Assembly: GCF_000425485.1 (NCBI RefSeq) | Contig: NZ_KE384388.1 | Span: forward strand, 1 to 64,000 | DNA: 64,000 nucleotides | Reading direction: 5' to 3' | From: Flavobacterium tegetincola DSM 22377 | GTDB lineage: Bacteria > Bacteroidota > Bacteroidia > Flavobacteriales > Flavobacteriaceae | Made by a program: the position numbers and the translations under genes | Shown: positions 25,024 through 32,967 of the stretch, piece after piece | Position numbering within the stretch: position 1 is the stretch's first letter | Layout: each line of letters starts with the position of its first letter | Notes under the pieces: model-generated | The model's database searches: none | The model's input: the letters and a program-made list of their open reading frames with translations, nothing else | Told to the model about the DNA's origin: nothing

Positions 25024-26667
25024 ATGGCTTTAGCTACTTTTTCTCCCTTAAAAACGGCTTCTTGGACTGCATTAGAAAATCATTTTCAAGAAATTAAAAT
25101 GCAATCAATGAAGCAAATGTTTCAAGACGATGCTTCAAGAGCGGAAAAATTCACGATCAAGTGGAATGATTTTTTACTCGATTATTCTAAAAACAGAGTT
25201 TCCGAAGGAACAATCGAATTATTGTTGAAACTTGCCGACGAGATGCATCTGAAGCAAGCTATTGCAAGTTATTTTGATGGAGCAATTATCAATAAGACTG
25301 AGGATCGAGCGGTTTTACATACAGCTTTAAGAGCTTCGGATGATGCTGTTATTAAAGTGGACGGCAAAAATGTAGTACCCGAAATTTTAGAAGTAAAAAA
25401 TAAGATTAAAAATTTTACGCATGAAATTACAGCAGGAATTAGAAAAGGATATACGGGAAAACCGTTTACAGATGTTGTAAACATAGGTATTGGCGGTTCT
25501 GATTTAGGTCCAGCTATGGTGGTGGAAGCTTTGCAATACTATCAAAATCATTTAAAAGTACACTTTGTATCCAATATTGATGGAGATCATGTTCATGAAT
25601 TATTGAAAACCATAAATCCTGAAACTACACTTTTTGTAATTGTTTCAAAAACATTTACTACACAAGAAACATTGACCAATTCGGAAACCATTCGGAAATG
25701 GTTTTTAAAATCGGCAAGTCAGAAAGATGTCGCCAAGCATTTTGTAGCAGTTTCTACAAATTTGAAAAAAGTGACTGATTTTGGCATCGATGCAAACAAT
25801 GTTTTTCCAATGTGGGATTGGGTTGGCGGTCGATTTTCGCTTTGGAGTGCGGTAGGTTTAACAATTAGTTTGTCTGTTGGTTATGATCATTTTGATGCAT
25901 TACTAAAAGGAGCCAATGAAATGGATGACCATTTTAAGACGGCTGAATTCGACCAAAATATTCCTGTCATATTAGCATTACTGAGCATATGGTACAATAA
26001 TTTTTTTGAAGCAGAAAGCGAAGCCATCATTCCTTACACTCAATATTTGCAAAAATTAGCGCCTTATTTGCAGCAAGGAATTATGGAAAGTAACGGTAAA
26101 AGTGTGGATCGAAATGGCGATATCGTCAACTATCAAACTGGAACTATTATTTGGGGCGAACCGGGAACCAATTCGCAACATGCCTTTTTTCAATTGATTC
26201 ATCAAGGAACTAAGCTCATTCCTACTGACTTTATCGGCTTTTTGAAACCTTTATACGGTGATACAAATCACCATGATAAGTTAATGTCAAATTTCTTTGC
26301 ACAAACAGAAGCATTATTAAATGGAAAAACGGAAGATCAAGTCCGTGCCGAATTTACAAAGCTAGATTATTCTACTGGCAGAGCTGAATTTTTAATTCCT
26401 TTTAAAGTTTTTGAGGGAAACAAGCCAACCAATACGTTATTGATTGAAAAATTAAGTCCTAAAAGATTAGGTGCACTTGTGGCAATGTATGAACATAAAA
26501 TATTTGTTCAAGGAGTAATTTGGAATATTTTCAGCTACGATCAATGGGGAGTTGAATTGGGTAAACAGTTGGCAAGTTCTATTTTAGAGGAGATTAACTC
26601 AGGTCAAGTAAAGCAACACGATAGCTCTACATCCAATCTGTTGCATTATTTTTTACAAAATAAATAG
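25024..26667 (+). CDS. pgi: glucose-6-phosphate isomerase
   Basis: The enzyme interconverts glucose 6-phosphate and fructose 6-phosphate in glycolysis. I start it at 25024 (MALATFSPLKTASW), which gives 547 residues, equal to the E. coli enzyme, rather than at the in-frame ATG at 24979. Family motifs are clear: VNIGIGGSDLGPAMV, FVIVSKTFTTQETLTN, VFPMWDWVGGRFSLWSAVGL (signature 1), and IWNIFSYDQWGVELGKQL (signature 2 with the catalytic Lys). It is a single gene with an AT-rich spacer on each side. Confidence 0.97.
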   Translation: MALATFSPLKTASWTALENHFQEIKMQSMKQMFQDDASRAEKFTIKWNDFLLDYSKNRVSEGTIELLLKLADEMHLKQAIASYFDGAIINKTEDRAVLHTALRASDDAVIKVDGKNVVPEILEVKNKIKNFTHEITAGIRKGYTGKPFTDVVNIGIGGSDLGPAMVVEALQYYQNHLKVHFVSNIDGDHVHELLKTINPETTLFVIVSKTFTTQETLTNSETIRKWFLKSASQKDVAKHFVAVSTNLKKVTDFGIDANNVFPMWDWVGGRFSLWSAVGLTISLSVGYDHFDALLKGANEMDDHFKTAEFDQNIPVILALLSIWYNNFFEAESEAIIPYTQYLQKLAPYLQQGIMESNGKSVDRNGDIVNYQTGTIIWGEPGTNSQHAFFQLIHQGTKLIPTDFIGFLKPLYGDTNHHDKLMSNFFAQTEALLNGKTEDQVRAEFTKLDYSTGRAEFLIPFKVFEGNKPTNTLLIEKLSPKRLGALVAMYEHKIFVQGVIWNIFSYDQWGVELGKQLASSILEEINSGQVKQHDSSTSNLLHYFLQNK

Positions 26668-26943
26668 TTTTTTTATCCAAATAATCATCAAAATTTAAAG
26701 TTTTTATAACAGTTTTTAGTTTTACTAATTTTACAAAAATAATTCGATTAATTGTCTTTTAACATATTTTGGATGAAAATTCAATATGTTTATTAAGAGT
26801 TAAAGCGTGAATATATTATGTTAAATGAGGTATTCTATTGAGGTATTACTAGTGTAAAGTAACTAATGCACGTTTTTCTTAATAATAATTTAATGTGGAT
26901 GTCAAATATTTGTCGTTATTTTGCCAAAATTTTAAATTACAAC
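26668..26943. promoter_or_regulatory. upstream region of the SusC-like receptor gene
   Basis: This 276-base AT-rich gap holds a likely promoter, GTCGTTATTTTGCC around 26912-26925, about 20 bases before the receptor ATG. No operator is obvious. Confidence 0.4.
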
Positions 26944-29646
26944 ATGAAAACAACTACAAATTGGTTATTATCAGGATTATTGCTGTTGCTCGTTTCAACA
27001 GTATTTGGTCAAGGGACAATTACAGGTACAATTGTGGACGCACAATTGAAATCGGGTATTCCAGGCGTTAATGTTATGGTAAACGGTAGTTCTACAGGAA
27101 CTTCCACCGATATTGACGGAAAATTTACTATTGAAAGTAAAGTGGCTAAAGGTCAATTGGTCTTTACTTACGTAGGATTTGAAAAAGCAACAGTTAATTT
27201 TACTGTAGAAAGTGGGAAAACAGTAAATGTTGGAACAATCAATTTAACAGAAGACGCAAGTCAATTGGAAGAAGTAATTATTGTAGGTAGAGGAATCATC
27301 GATTTAGCTAGCGACAGAAAAACACCAATTGCTGTAACTACAATTAAATCAGCTGAGATTGTTGAAAAAGTGGGATCTTCTGATATCACTCAAACAATGG
27401 TAAACTCTCCGTCTATTTATGTTGCGGGTCAATCCGGTGGATTTGGAGATTCAAGAATTCTTGTTCGTGGATTTGGTCAAGACAACACAGCCTTTTTATT
27501 AAACGGACAACCTATTAATGGAATGGAAGATGGTTTGATGTATTGGTCTAACTGGTCTGGAATGTCAGATATTGCAAATGGAATTCAAATTCAGAGAGGT
27601 TTAGGTTCTTCTAAACTTGCTATTTCATCTGTAGGTGGAACAGTTAACTTTATTACTAAAGCTACTGATATGAGAGAAAGTGGATTTGTTTCTACAGGTG
27701 TAGGTAACGATTCATTCTTGAAAACTACTGCAGCATACAGCACTGGAATGAACAAAAATGGTTTTGGTATGAGTGTGATGTTGACGCACTGGCAAGGTGA
27801 CGGTTACAATGAAGGAACTGCTGGAAAGGGACAGAATTATTTCATCTCTTTTGGTTACAAACCAAGTGAAAACCATAACTTAAACTTCTTGATTACTGGT
27901 GCTCCACAAGATCACGATCAGAATTTCACCAAACAAATTGGTGACTATAAAAAATACGGTAGAAAATACAACAATAACTGGGGCCTTTTAAACGGTAGTT
28001 TTGTAACAGAAAGAAATAACTTTTACCACAAACCGGTTGCTAACTTAAACTGGGATTGGAAAATTAATGACAATACAGATTTATCTACAGTAGTGTACGC
28101 TTCATGGGGACGCGGTGGAGGAACTGGTAACTATGGTGCACGATCTATTCGTACTGCAGAAGGTAGAATTGACTTTGATGCTATTTACGATAGAAACGTA
28201 GCTGTTGGTGATGGTGTACAAGGAGATAATAAATCGTATTTGATCAGATCTTCTATGAACAATCATAACTGGTACGGTTTAGTAACGAACTTAGAGAAAC
28301 AACTTACAGAAAATTTATCTTGGAATGCTGGATTTGACTTAAGAACGTACTACGGAACTCACTTCCGTCAAGTATCAAACTTCTTAGGATTAAATAATTG
28401 GACTGAAAGCAGAACATTAAGAAATGCAGATAATGCATTCGTAGGTAGTCCAGTATTTAACACAGTAACAGAATCTCCAAGTGTGAGTCCGTACAATGCT
28501 ACTTTCAATACTATTGGTGAAGATCAAAGAATTGATTATGATAACAGTGAACGTATTACTTATGGAGGAGTTTTTACTCAATTAGAATATTCAACAGATC
28601 TTTTCTCAGCGTTTTTTCAAGGAGCAGTTTCTAATCAAGCGCACCAAAGATTTGACAGATACGATTATTTGTCAGAAGCTGAAGATTCAGAAAAAGTGAG
28701 TAACGTTGGATACAATGTAAAAGCAGGTGGTAGCTTAAGAGTAAATGAGCAAAATGCATTTTACGTAAATACAGGATATTATTCTCGTCAGCCGTACCAT
28801 GATAACATTTATTTGAACTATTCTAATCAGTTAAATCCTTTAACTGAAAACGAAAAAATCTTAGGTCTTGAAGCGGGTTACAGTTTTACTTCAAAATTCT
28901 TCACTGCTAACGTGAATGCTTACAGAACTTCTTGGAAAGATAGAGTAGTTTCAAGCTCAAGAGTAACAGTTGCAGATGAAACATATGGTGATATCGTTGT
29001 TTTACAAGGAAATGAGATTTTTAGAACGAATGAAGGTGTAGAGCAATTACACATGGGTCTTGAATTAGACTTTGTTGCAAAACTATTAAGCACTTTAGAT
29101 TTACGAGGATTTGTATCTTCAGGAAATTGGGAATACCAAGGTGAAGCACGTACTACTTTAAGAGATCAAGACAGAAATGTATTGTCTGTTACTGACGTAG
29201 ACGTAGACGGTGGAAAAGTTGGAGATGCTGCTCAATTTACAGCTGGTTTAGGATTTAAATACACTATTGCAACAAGAGTTTCTGTTGATGCAGATTGGAG
29301 ATTTTACGATCAATTAAATTCTAATGTTGGAGCAGTAAAAGAAAATCTTGAATTGCCAGATTACCATATTACTGATTTAGGATTTTCTTACAAAATGTTA
29401 GTAGGTAAAACTAAAAGTAACAGTGTAAACTTCAGAATTAACGTAAACAATCTTTTTGACAAATTGTATTTGTCAGAATTGAGAACAAACATTAAAGCTG
29501 ACGATAACATTCCAGCAGTTGGAACTAATCCATCAGTTGGAACGTACCAAGATAATGATAGAACTTTCTTAGGAGTTGCTGATGCCAATCAAGGTTTCTT
29601 AGGATTAGGAAGAACTTGGAACGCATCAATCCGTTACAACTTCTAA
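26944..29646 (+). CDS. TonB-dependent receptor with carboxypeptidase-like domain
   Basis: The protein has 900 residues from the signal-peptide ATG at 26944 (MKTTTNWLLSGLLLLLVSTV); an earlier in-frame ATG at 26866 gives a non-signal leader. Residues about 25-110 are the beta-sandwich domain (GTITGTIVDAQLKSGIPGVN). The plug follows (DITQTMVNSPSIYVAGQSGG; RILVRGFGQDNTAFLLNGQP). The barrel ends WNASIRYNF. No SusD partner follows, so it is not a sugar-utilisation pair. Its substrate is unknown. Codon use is that of a highly expressed gene, and a strong terminator follows. Confidence 0.9.
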   Translation: MKTTTNWLLSGLLLLLVSTVFGQGTITGTIVDAQLKSGIPGVNVMVNGSSTGTSTDIDGKFTIESKVAKGQLVFTYVGFEKATVNFTVESGKTVNVGTINLTEDASQLEEVIIVGRGIIDLASDRKTPIAVTTIKSAEIVEKVGSSDITQTMVNSPSIYVAGQSGGFGDSRILVRGFGQDNTAFLLNGQPINGMEDGLMYWSNWSGMSDIANGIQIQRGLGSSKLAISSVGGTVNFITKATDMRESGFVSTGVGNDSFLKTTAAYSTGMNKNGFGMSVMLTHWQGDGYNEGTAGKGQNYFISFGYKPSENHNLNFLITGAPQDHDQNFTKQIGDYKKYGRKYNNNWGLLNGSFVTERNNFYHKPVANLNWDWKINDNTDLSTVVYASWGRGGGTGNYGARSIRTAEGRIDFDAIYDRNVAVGDGVQGDNKSYLIRSSMNNHNWYGLVTNLEKQLTENLSWNAGFDLRTYYGTHFRQVSNFLGLNNWTESRTLRNADNAFVGSPVFNTVTESPSVSPYNATFNTIGEDQRIDYDNSERITYGGVFTQLEYSTDLFSAFFQGAVSNQAHQRFDRYDYLSEAEDSEKVSNVGYNVKAGGSLRVNEQNAFYVNTGYYSRQPYHDNIYLNYSNQLNPLTENEKILGLEAGYSFTSKFFTANVNAYRTSWKDRVVSSSRVTVADETYGDIVVLQGNEIFRTNEGVEQLHMGLELDFVAKLLSTLDLRGFVSSGNWEYQGEARTTLRDQDRNVLSVTDVDVDGGKVGDAAQFTAGLGFKYTIATRVSVDADWRFYDQLNSNVGAVKENLELPDYHITDLGFSYKMLVGKTKSNSVNFRINVNNLFDKLYLSELRTNIKADDNIPAVGTNPSVGTYQDNDRTFLGVADANQGFLGLGRTWNASIRYNF

Positions 29647-29670
29647 TAAATATTAAATTTATTATAATTG

Positions 29671-29702
29671 AAAGCCTTGCAGTAATGCAAGGCTTTTTTT
29701 GT
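29671..29702 (+). terminator. rho-independent terminator
   Basis: A perfect 11-bp stem (AAAGCCTTGCA 29671-29681 with 29686-29696), a GTAA loop and a T run. Confidence 0.95.
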
Positions 29703-29715
29703 GCTAATTTTTAAC

Positions 29716-29723
29716 TATCTTTG
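29716..29723 (+). promoter_or_regulatory. -7 box for the small membrane protein gene
   Basis: TATCTTTG matches TAnnTTTG, 27 bases before the ATG at 29750. Confidence 0.6.
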
Positions 29724-29749
29724 ATTTCCAAAAAAAAACAATATACATT

Positions 29750-30181
29750 ATGAGTACATACGAAATTATTCAAAAGGCGCATTCTGGCTGGGCTTATCTA
29801 GCACTTATTTTTTTAGCAATTGCAGTAATAAATGCAGTAATCGGACTCAATTCTAAAAGTGAGTTTACTAAAAAAGACCGAATGCTTGGACTTTTCGGGT
29901 TGATATTTACACACATTCAGCTATTGTTTGGACTAATTTTATATTTTGTATCTCCATTGGGAAAAGCAGTTTTAGGACAGATGAAAGATCCCGCTTTGCG
30001 TTTAACATCGCTAGAACATCCACTAATTAATATTATTGCAATTGCACTAATTACAATTGGATGGTCTAAACATAAAAAATTAACAACTTCACATGCAAAA
30101 TTCAAGACTTTTACAATATTTTATGCATTAGGGTTGATTTTAATTCTTTCTAGAATTCCTTGGAAAATGTGGTTGAACTAA
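29750..30181 (+). CDS. four-span membrane protein, conserved His residues, unknown function
   Basis: The 143-residue protein has four hydrophobic segments and short loops. Histidines sit at or near the ends of the spans (AHSGWAYLAL; FTHIQLLFGL; LEHPLINIIA; SHAKFKTF). That pattern suggests a b-type heme protein of the cytochrome b561 kind, but this is inference. I recall that relatives in Flavobacteria have been mislabelled as ribosomal protein L27; nothing here resembles a ribosomal protein. It stands alone with its own promoter. Confidence 0.75.
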   Translation: MSTYEIIQKAHSGWAYLALIFLAIAVINAVIGLNSKSEFTKKDRMLGLFGLIFTHIQLLFGLILYFVSPLGKAVLGQMKDPALRLTSLEHPLINIIAIALITIGWSKHKKLTTSHAKFKTFTIFYALGLILILSRIPWKMWLN

Positions 30182-30343
30182 CTGCATAATCTTGCAATGC
30201 AATTAATACCGCAATTTTAAGGTATAATAATTGCTCTTAACAGCATTGCCAAGGCAAATAACAAATCAGTTTAAGACTGTCTTTTCAAAACAGTATTTCT
30301 AGATGGAATGGCTTTCATCTGATTTAAAAACACAAAACAATAT

Positions 30344-30814
30344 ATGAAACAGAAATTTATTATATTATTATTACTGATTTCAACAGGATTATTTTTAAGT
30401 AGTTTTACCACAAGCAAATTGTATTTTCAAGACTCTAAAAAAGTGGTTCAAGATACAATTAAGAAAAATGTTGCAATAGCAGACAGTTTGGGCTTAGCCA
30501 CTAACCTAAGTTTAACACTGCACAAGAAAAACGCCCACGCATCCTATTACCACAATAAGTTTAATGGTAGAAAAACGGCAAGTGGAACCAAATTTGACAA
30601 TGACAAGTATACAGCAGCTCACAGAAAGCTAGCATTTGGAACTAAAGTTAAGGTGACCAATGAAGTAAACGGAAAGTCGGTTATCGTAACGATTACAGAT
30701 CGAGGTCCATTTACAAGAGGACGAGAAATTGACCTAACAAGACGAGCCTTTATGGATATTGCTGCAAATAAAAATGCAGGAAATCTAAAAGTAACTATCG
30801 AAGTGATAAAGTAA
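30344..30814 (+). CDS. RlpA-like double-psi beta-barrel protein, first of a pair
   Basis: The 156-residue protein has an N-terminal signal/anchor (ILLLLISTGLFLSSFTTS), a spacer, then an RlpA barrel: ASYYHNKFNGRKTASGTKFD, AAHRKLAFGTKVKVTN, and ITDRGPFTRGREIDLTRRA with the conserved Asp of the lytic transglycosylase site. RlpA proteins cut naked glycan strands at the septum. It has no SPOR domain. The next gene, three bases on, encodes a shorter relative, so a local duplication made the pair. Confidence 0.88.
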   Translation: MKQKFIILLLLISTGLFLSSFTTSKLYFQDSKKVVQDTIKKNVAIADSLGLATNLSLTLHKKNAHASYYHNKFNGRKTASGTKFDNDKYTAAHRKLAFGTKVKVTNEVNGKSVIVTITDRGPFTRGREIDLTRRAFMDIAANKNAGNLKVTIEVIK

Positions 30815-30817
30815 ATT

Positions 30818-31201
30818 ATGTTGAAATTAAATAAGTGGTTGGTGATCTTGCTTTCATCACTATTGCTACTAAGTTGTTCCTCAAAAAAAAATGTTTCCGG
30901 AAAAGTTATTAATAAAAAAGGACATGCTTCTTATTATGCAGATAAGTTCAACGGTCGTAAAACTGCAAGTGGCGAACGGTTTAGTAACCGTAAATTAACA
31001 GCCGCTCATCGAAAATTAGCTTTTGGAACCAAACTTAAAGTGACCAATGTAGCGAATAAAAAGTCGGTGATTGTAACCGTTAACGATAGAGGCCCTTTTA
31101 TTAAATCGCGTGATATCGATTTATCAAAAGAAGCTTTTATGCAAATTACCGACAATAAAAACCACGGTGTTCTCACTGTCATCATAGAAATTATCAAATA
31201 G
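30818..31201 (+). CDS. RlpA-like double-psi beta-barrel lipoprotein, second of a pair
   Basis: The 127-residue protein has a lipoprotein signal peptide (VILLSSLLLLSCSSKK). The barrel (ASYYADKFNGRKTASGERFS ... VNDRGPFIKSRDIDLSKEA) closely matches the previous protein, with the same conserved Asp and no SPOR domain. It lacks the spacer of its neighbour. It differs by having a lipid anchor, so the pair probably acts on peptidoglycan from two attachment modes. The stop codon overlaps the terminator stem. Confidence 0.88.
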   Translation: MLKLNKWLVILLSSLLLLSCSSKKNVSGKVINKKGHASYYADKFNGRKTASGERFSNRKLTAAHRKLAFGTKLKVTNVANKKSVIVTVNDRGPFIKSRDIDLSKEAFMQITDNKNHGVLTVIIEIIK

Positions 31202-31224
31202 CCAGTTTTTACTGGCTTTTTTTA
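31200..31224 (+). terminator. rho-independent terminator of the rlpA-like pair
   Basis: AGCCAGT (31200-31206) pairs with ACTGGCT (31211-31217) around a TTTT loop and is followed by T7. Confidence 0.9.
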
Positions 31225-31260
31225 TGCTTCATTTTTCGGGAAATAAAAATTAACAAAAGA

Positions 31261-31305
31261 TTAGGTTCGTTTGGTTCGTATTTATCCGAACCTGACCTAA
31301 CTTTG
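31261..31305 (+). promoter_or_regulatory. promoter with overlapping palindromic operator for the efflux operon
   Basis: TAACTTTG (31298-31305) is the -7 box. Upstream, AGGTTCG occurs at 31263-31269 and GGTTCG again at 31273-31278. Both face CGAACCT (31287-31293). TTAGG (31261-31265) also faces CCTAA (31296-31300). The palindromes lie between the -33 and -7 positions, where a bound repressor would block RNA polymerase. The first gene downstream encodes a winged-helix regulator, so self-control is likely. Confidence 0.75.
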
Positions 31306-31319
31306 CAAAAAAATTAGTT

Positions 31320-31820
31320 ATGATGGAAATAGAAAAAGAAAAAGCGGAGCTGATTGAGATGTTTGGCGTTTTTTTTGAAAACACGCATCACTTACCACCT
31401 TTGGCCTCACGAATTTTAGGAAATTTAATTCTAGACGGATGTAAAACTGGTTTGACTTTCGAGGATCTAGTGGAGCGAATGGCGGCAAGTAAGAGTACGG
31501 TTTCTACCAGCTTAAATCTTTTGCTAAAATCGGAGAAAATCACTTATTATACGCTTTCAGGCGACAGGAAAAAATATTATAAACCATCCCCTTTTAGTAA
31601 TCGATTACAAACCTACTTGAAAATGATTGCTCTTGAGAAAACGATAATTGAAAAGATGTTAGGCTATCGCGAAAAAACCGCTTCATGTTTTGAAGAACGT
31701 TGCAATCTTGAAAACATGCAAGAATATAAAAAACACATATTGACGGTTGAATCACTTTTAGAGAATACCATCCAGAGATTTAAAGAAATTGAACATAATA
31801 ATAACCAAAATCAAATATAA
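31320..31820 (+). CDS. GbsR/MarR-type winged-helix regulator of the efflux operon
   Basis: The 166-residue protein has a winged-helix domain (about 15-90): ASRILGNLILDGCKTGLTFE, DLVERMAASKSTVSTSLNLL with the recognition helix, and a wing ending YYKPSPF. The C-terminal half is helical and probably dimerises. It matches the GbsR-like branch of the MarR superfamily. It is the first gene of an operon with the three efflux genes and lies downstream of a palindromic operator, so it is probably a self-repressor that also sets efflux level. Two in-frame ATGs (31320, 31323) are adjacent; the choice hardly matters. Confidence 0.85.
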   Translation: MMEIEKEKAELIEMFGVFFENTHHLPPLASRILGNLILDGCKTGLTFEDLVERMAASKSTVSTSLNLLLKSEKITYYTLSGDRKKYYKPSPFSNRLQTYLKMIALEKTIIEKMLGYREKTASCFEERCNLENMQEYKKHILTVESLLENTIQRFKEIEHNNNQNQI

Positions 31821-31827
31821 TACTCAA

Positions 31828-32961
31828 ATGAAAAAGATTTTAATAACTTCATTTATACTTGCTTTAGTACTTGTTTCTTGTGGTAAGAAAGAAGACCAGC
31901 AAATGCCGCCTCAAGGTCCAGCTCCATTTCCGGTAGAAACGGTAGCGAAACAAGATGCCACAGTTTATGAAGAATATACTGCCAATTTAGAAGGGCAACA
32001 AAACGTAGAAATTCGTCCGAAAGTAAATGGATTTATCCAAAAAATCTATGTAGATGAAGGACAAATGGTTAAGAAAGGACAGTTGCTTTTCAAATTAGAA
32101 ACAGAAACTTTATCGCAAGATGCAGGTGCTGCAAAAGCAATGGTTCAAGCCGCTCAAGTAGAGGTAGACCGATTGAAACCTTTGGTTGATCGAAAAATTA
32201 TCAGTAATGTGCAATTAGAAACTGCTAAAGCAAAATTGGCTCAAGCCAAAAGTGCTTACGGAAGTGTAGCTGCAACTATTGGTTTTGGAACAATCACTTC
32301 GCCCGTTAATGGTGTAGTGGGAAGTTTACCTTACCGCGAAGGAAGTTTAGTTAGTGCAACAAGCGAAATGCCTTTGACTACAGTCTCAGATTCGAAAGTG
32401 ATGAGAGCTTATTTCACAATGAATGAGAAGCAATTGCTTTCTTTCAATAGAATTTTTAAAGGTGCAAATACAGTTGAAAAATTAAAAAATGTTCCTGAAG
32501 TTTCTCTTTTGTTAGTTGATGATTCAGAATATAGCATTAAAGGAAAAATTGCAACCATAAACGGATTAGTAAATCCACAGACGGGAACTACAGAATTTAG
32601 AGCGGAATTCAATAATCCAGAAGGACTTTTGCGTAGCGGAAGTACGGGAATTATTCGTTTACCAATTGTACAAAAAGATGTAATTATTGTACCACAAAAT
32701 GCTGTTTTTGAAGTACAAGGGAAACAACTTATTTACGTGGTTGGTGAAGGTAACAAAGTAAAATCGACCATCATTACAACAAATGGAGTTTCAGGGATGA
32801 ACTTTATTGTAACCGACGGACTTTCGGAAGGTGACGTTGTTGTTGTAGAAGGTGCTTCGAAATTGAAAGACGATATGGAAATTGTACCTCAAGGAAAAAC
32901 ACCACAGCCTCAAACTGCTACAGATTCAGTAGCTAAAACAGAAACTCCAATTAAAAAATAA
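31828..32961 (+). CDS. RND efflux periplasmic adaptor (AcrA/MexA type)
   Basis: The 377-residue lipoprotein (MKKILITSFILALVLVSCGK; start at 31828 chosen for the signal peptide) joins the inner-membrane pump to the outer-membrane channel. It has the lipoyl halves (VEIRPKVNGFIQKIYVDEGQ and GTITSPVNGVVGSLPYREGS) around a short coiled-coil hairpin (about 105-145), then the beta-barrel and membrane-proximal domains (VQGKQLIYVVGEGNKV). Seven bases separate it from the regulator and six from the pump gene. Confidence 0.94.
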   Translation: MKKILITSFILALVLVSCGKKEDQQMPPQGPAPFPVETVAKQDATVYEEYTANLEGQQNVEIRPKVNGFIQKIYVDEGQMVKKGQLLFKLETETLSQDAGAAKAMVQAAQVEVDRLKPLVDRKIISNVQLETAKAKLAQAKSAYGSVAATIGFGTITSPVNGVVGSLPYREGSLVSATSEMPLTTVSDSKVMRAYFTMNEKQLLSFNRIFKGANTVEKLKNVPEVSLLLVDDSEYSIKGKIATINGLVNPQTGTTEFRAEFNNPEGLLRSGSTGIIRLPIVQKDVIIVPQNAVFEVQGKQLIYVVGEGNKVKSTIITTNGVSGMNFIVTDGLSEGDVVVVEGASKLKDDMEIVPQGKTPQPQTATDSVAKTETPIKK

Positions 32962-32967
32962 TTCAAG

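Noticed and set aside
26944..29646. SusC/SusD polysaccharide-utilisation locus
   Set aside because: The receptor is SusC-like in domain order, but no SusD lipoprotein or glycoside hydrolase follows; a terminator and an unrelated membrane protein gene come next.
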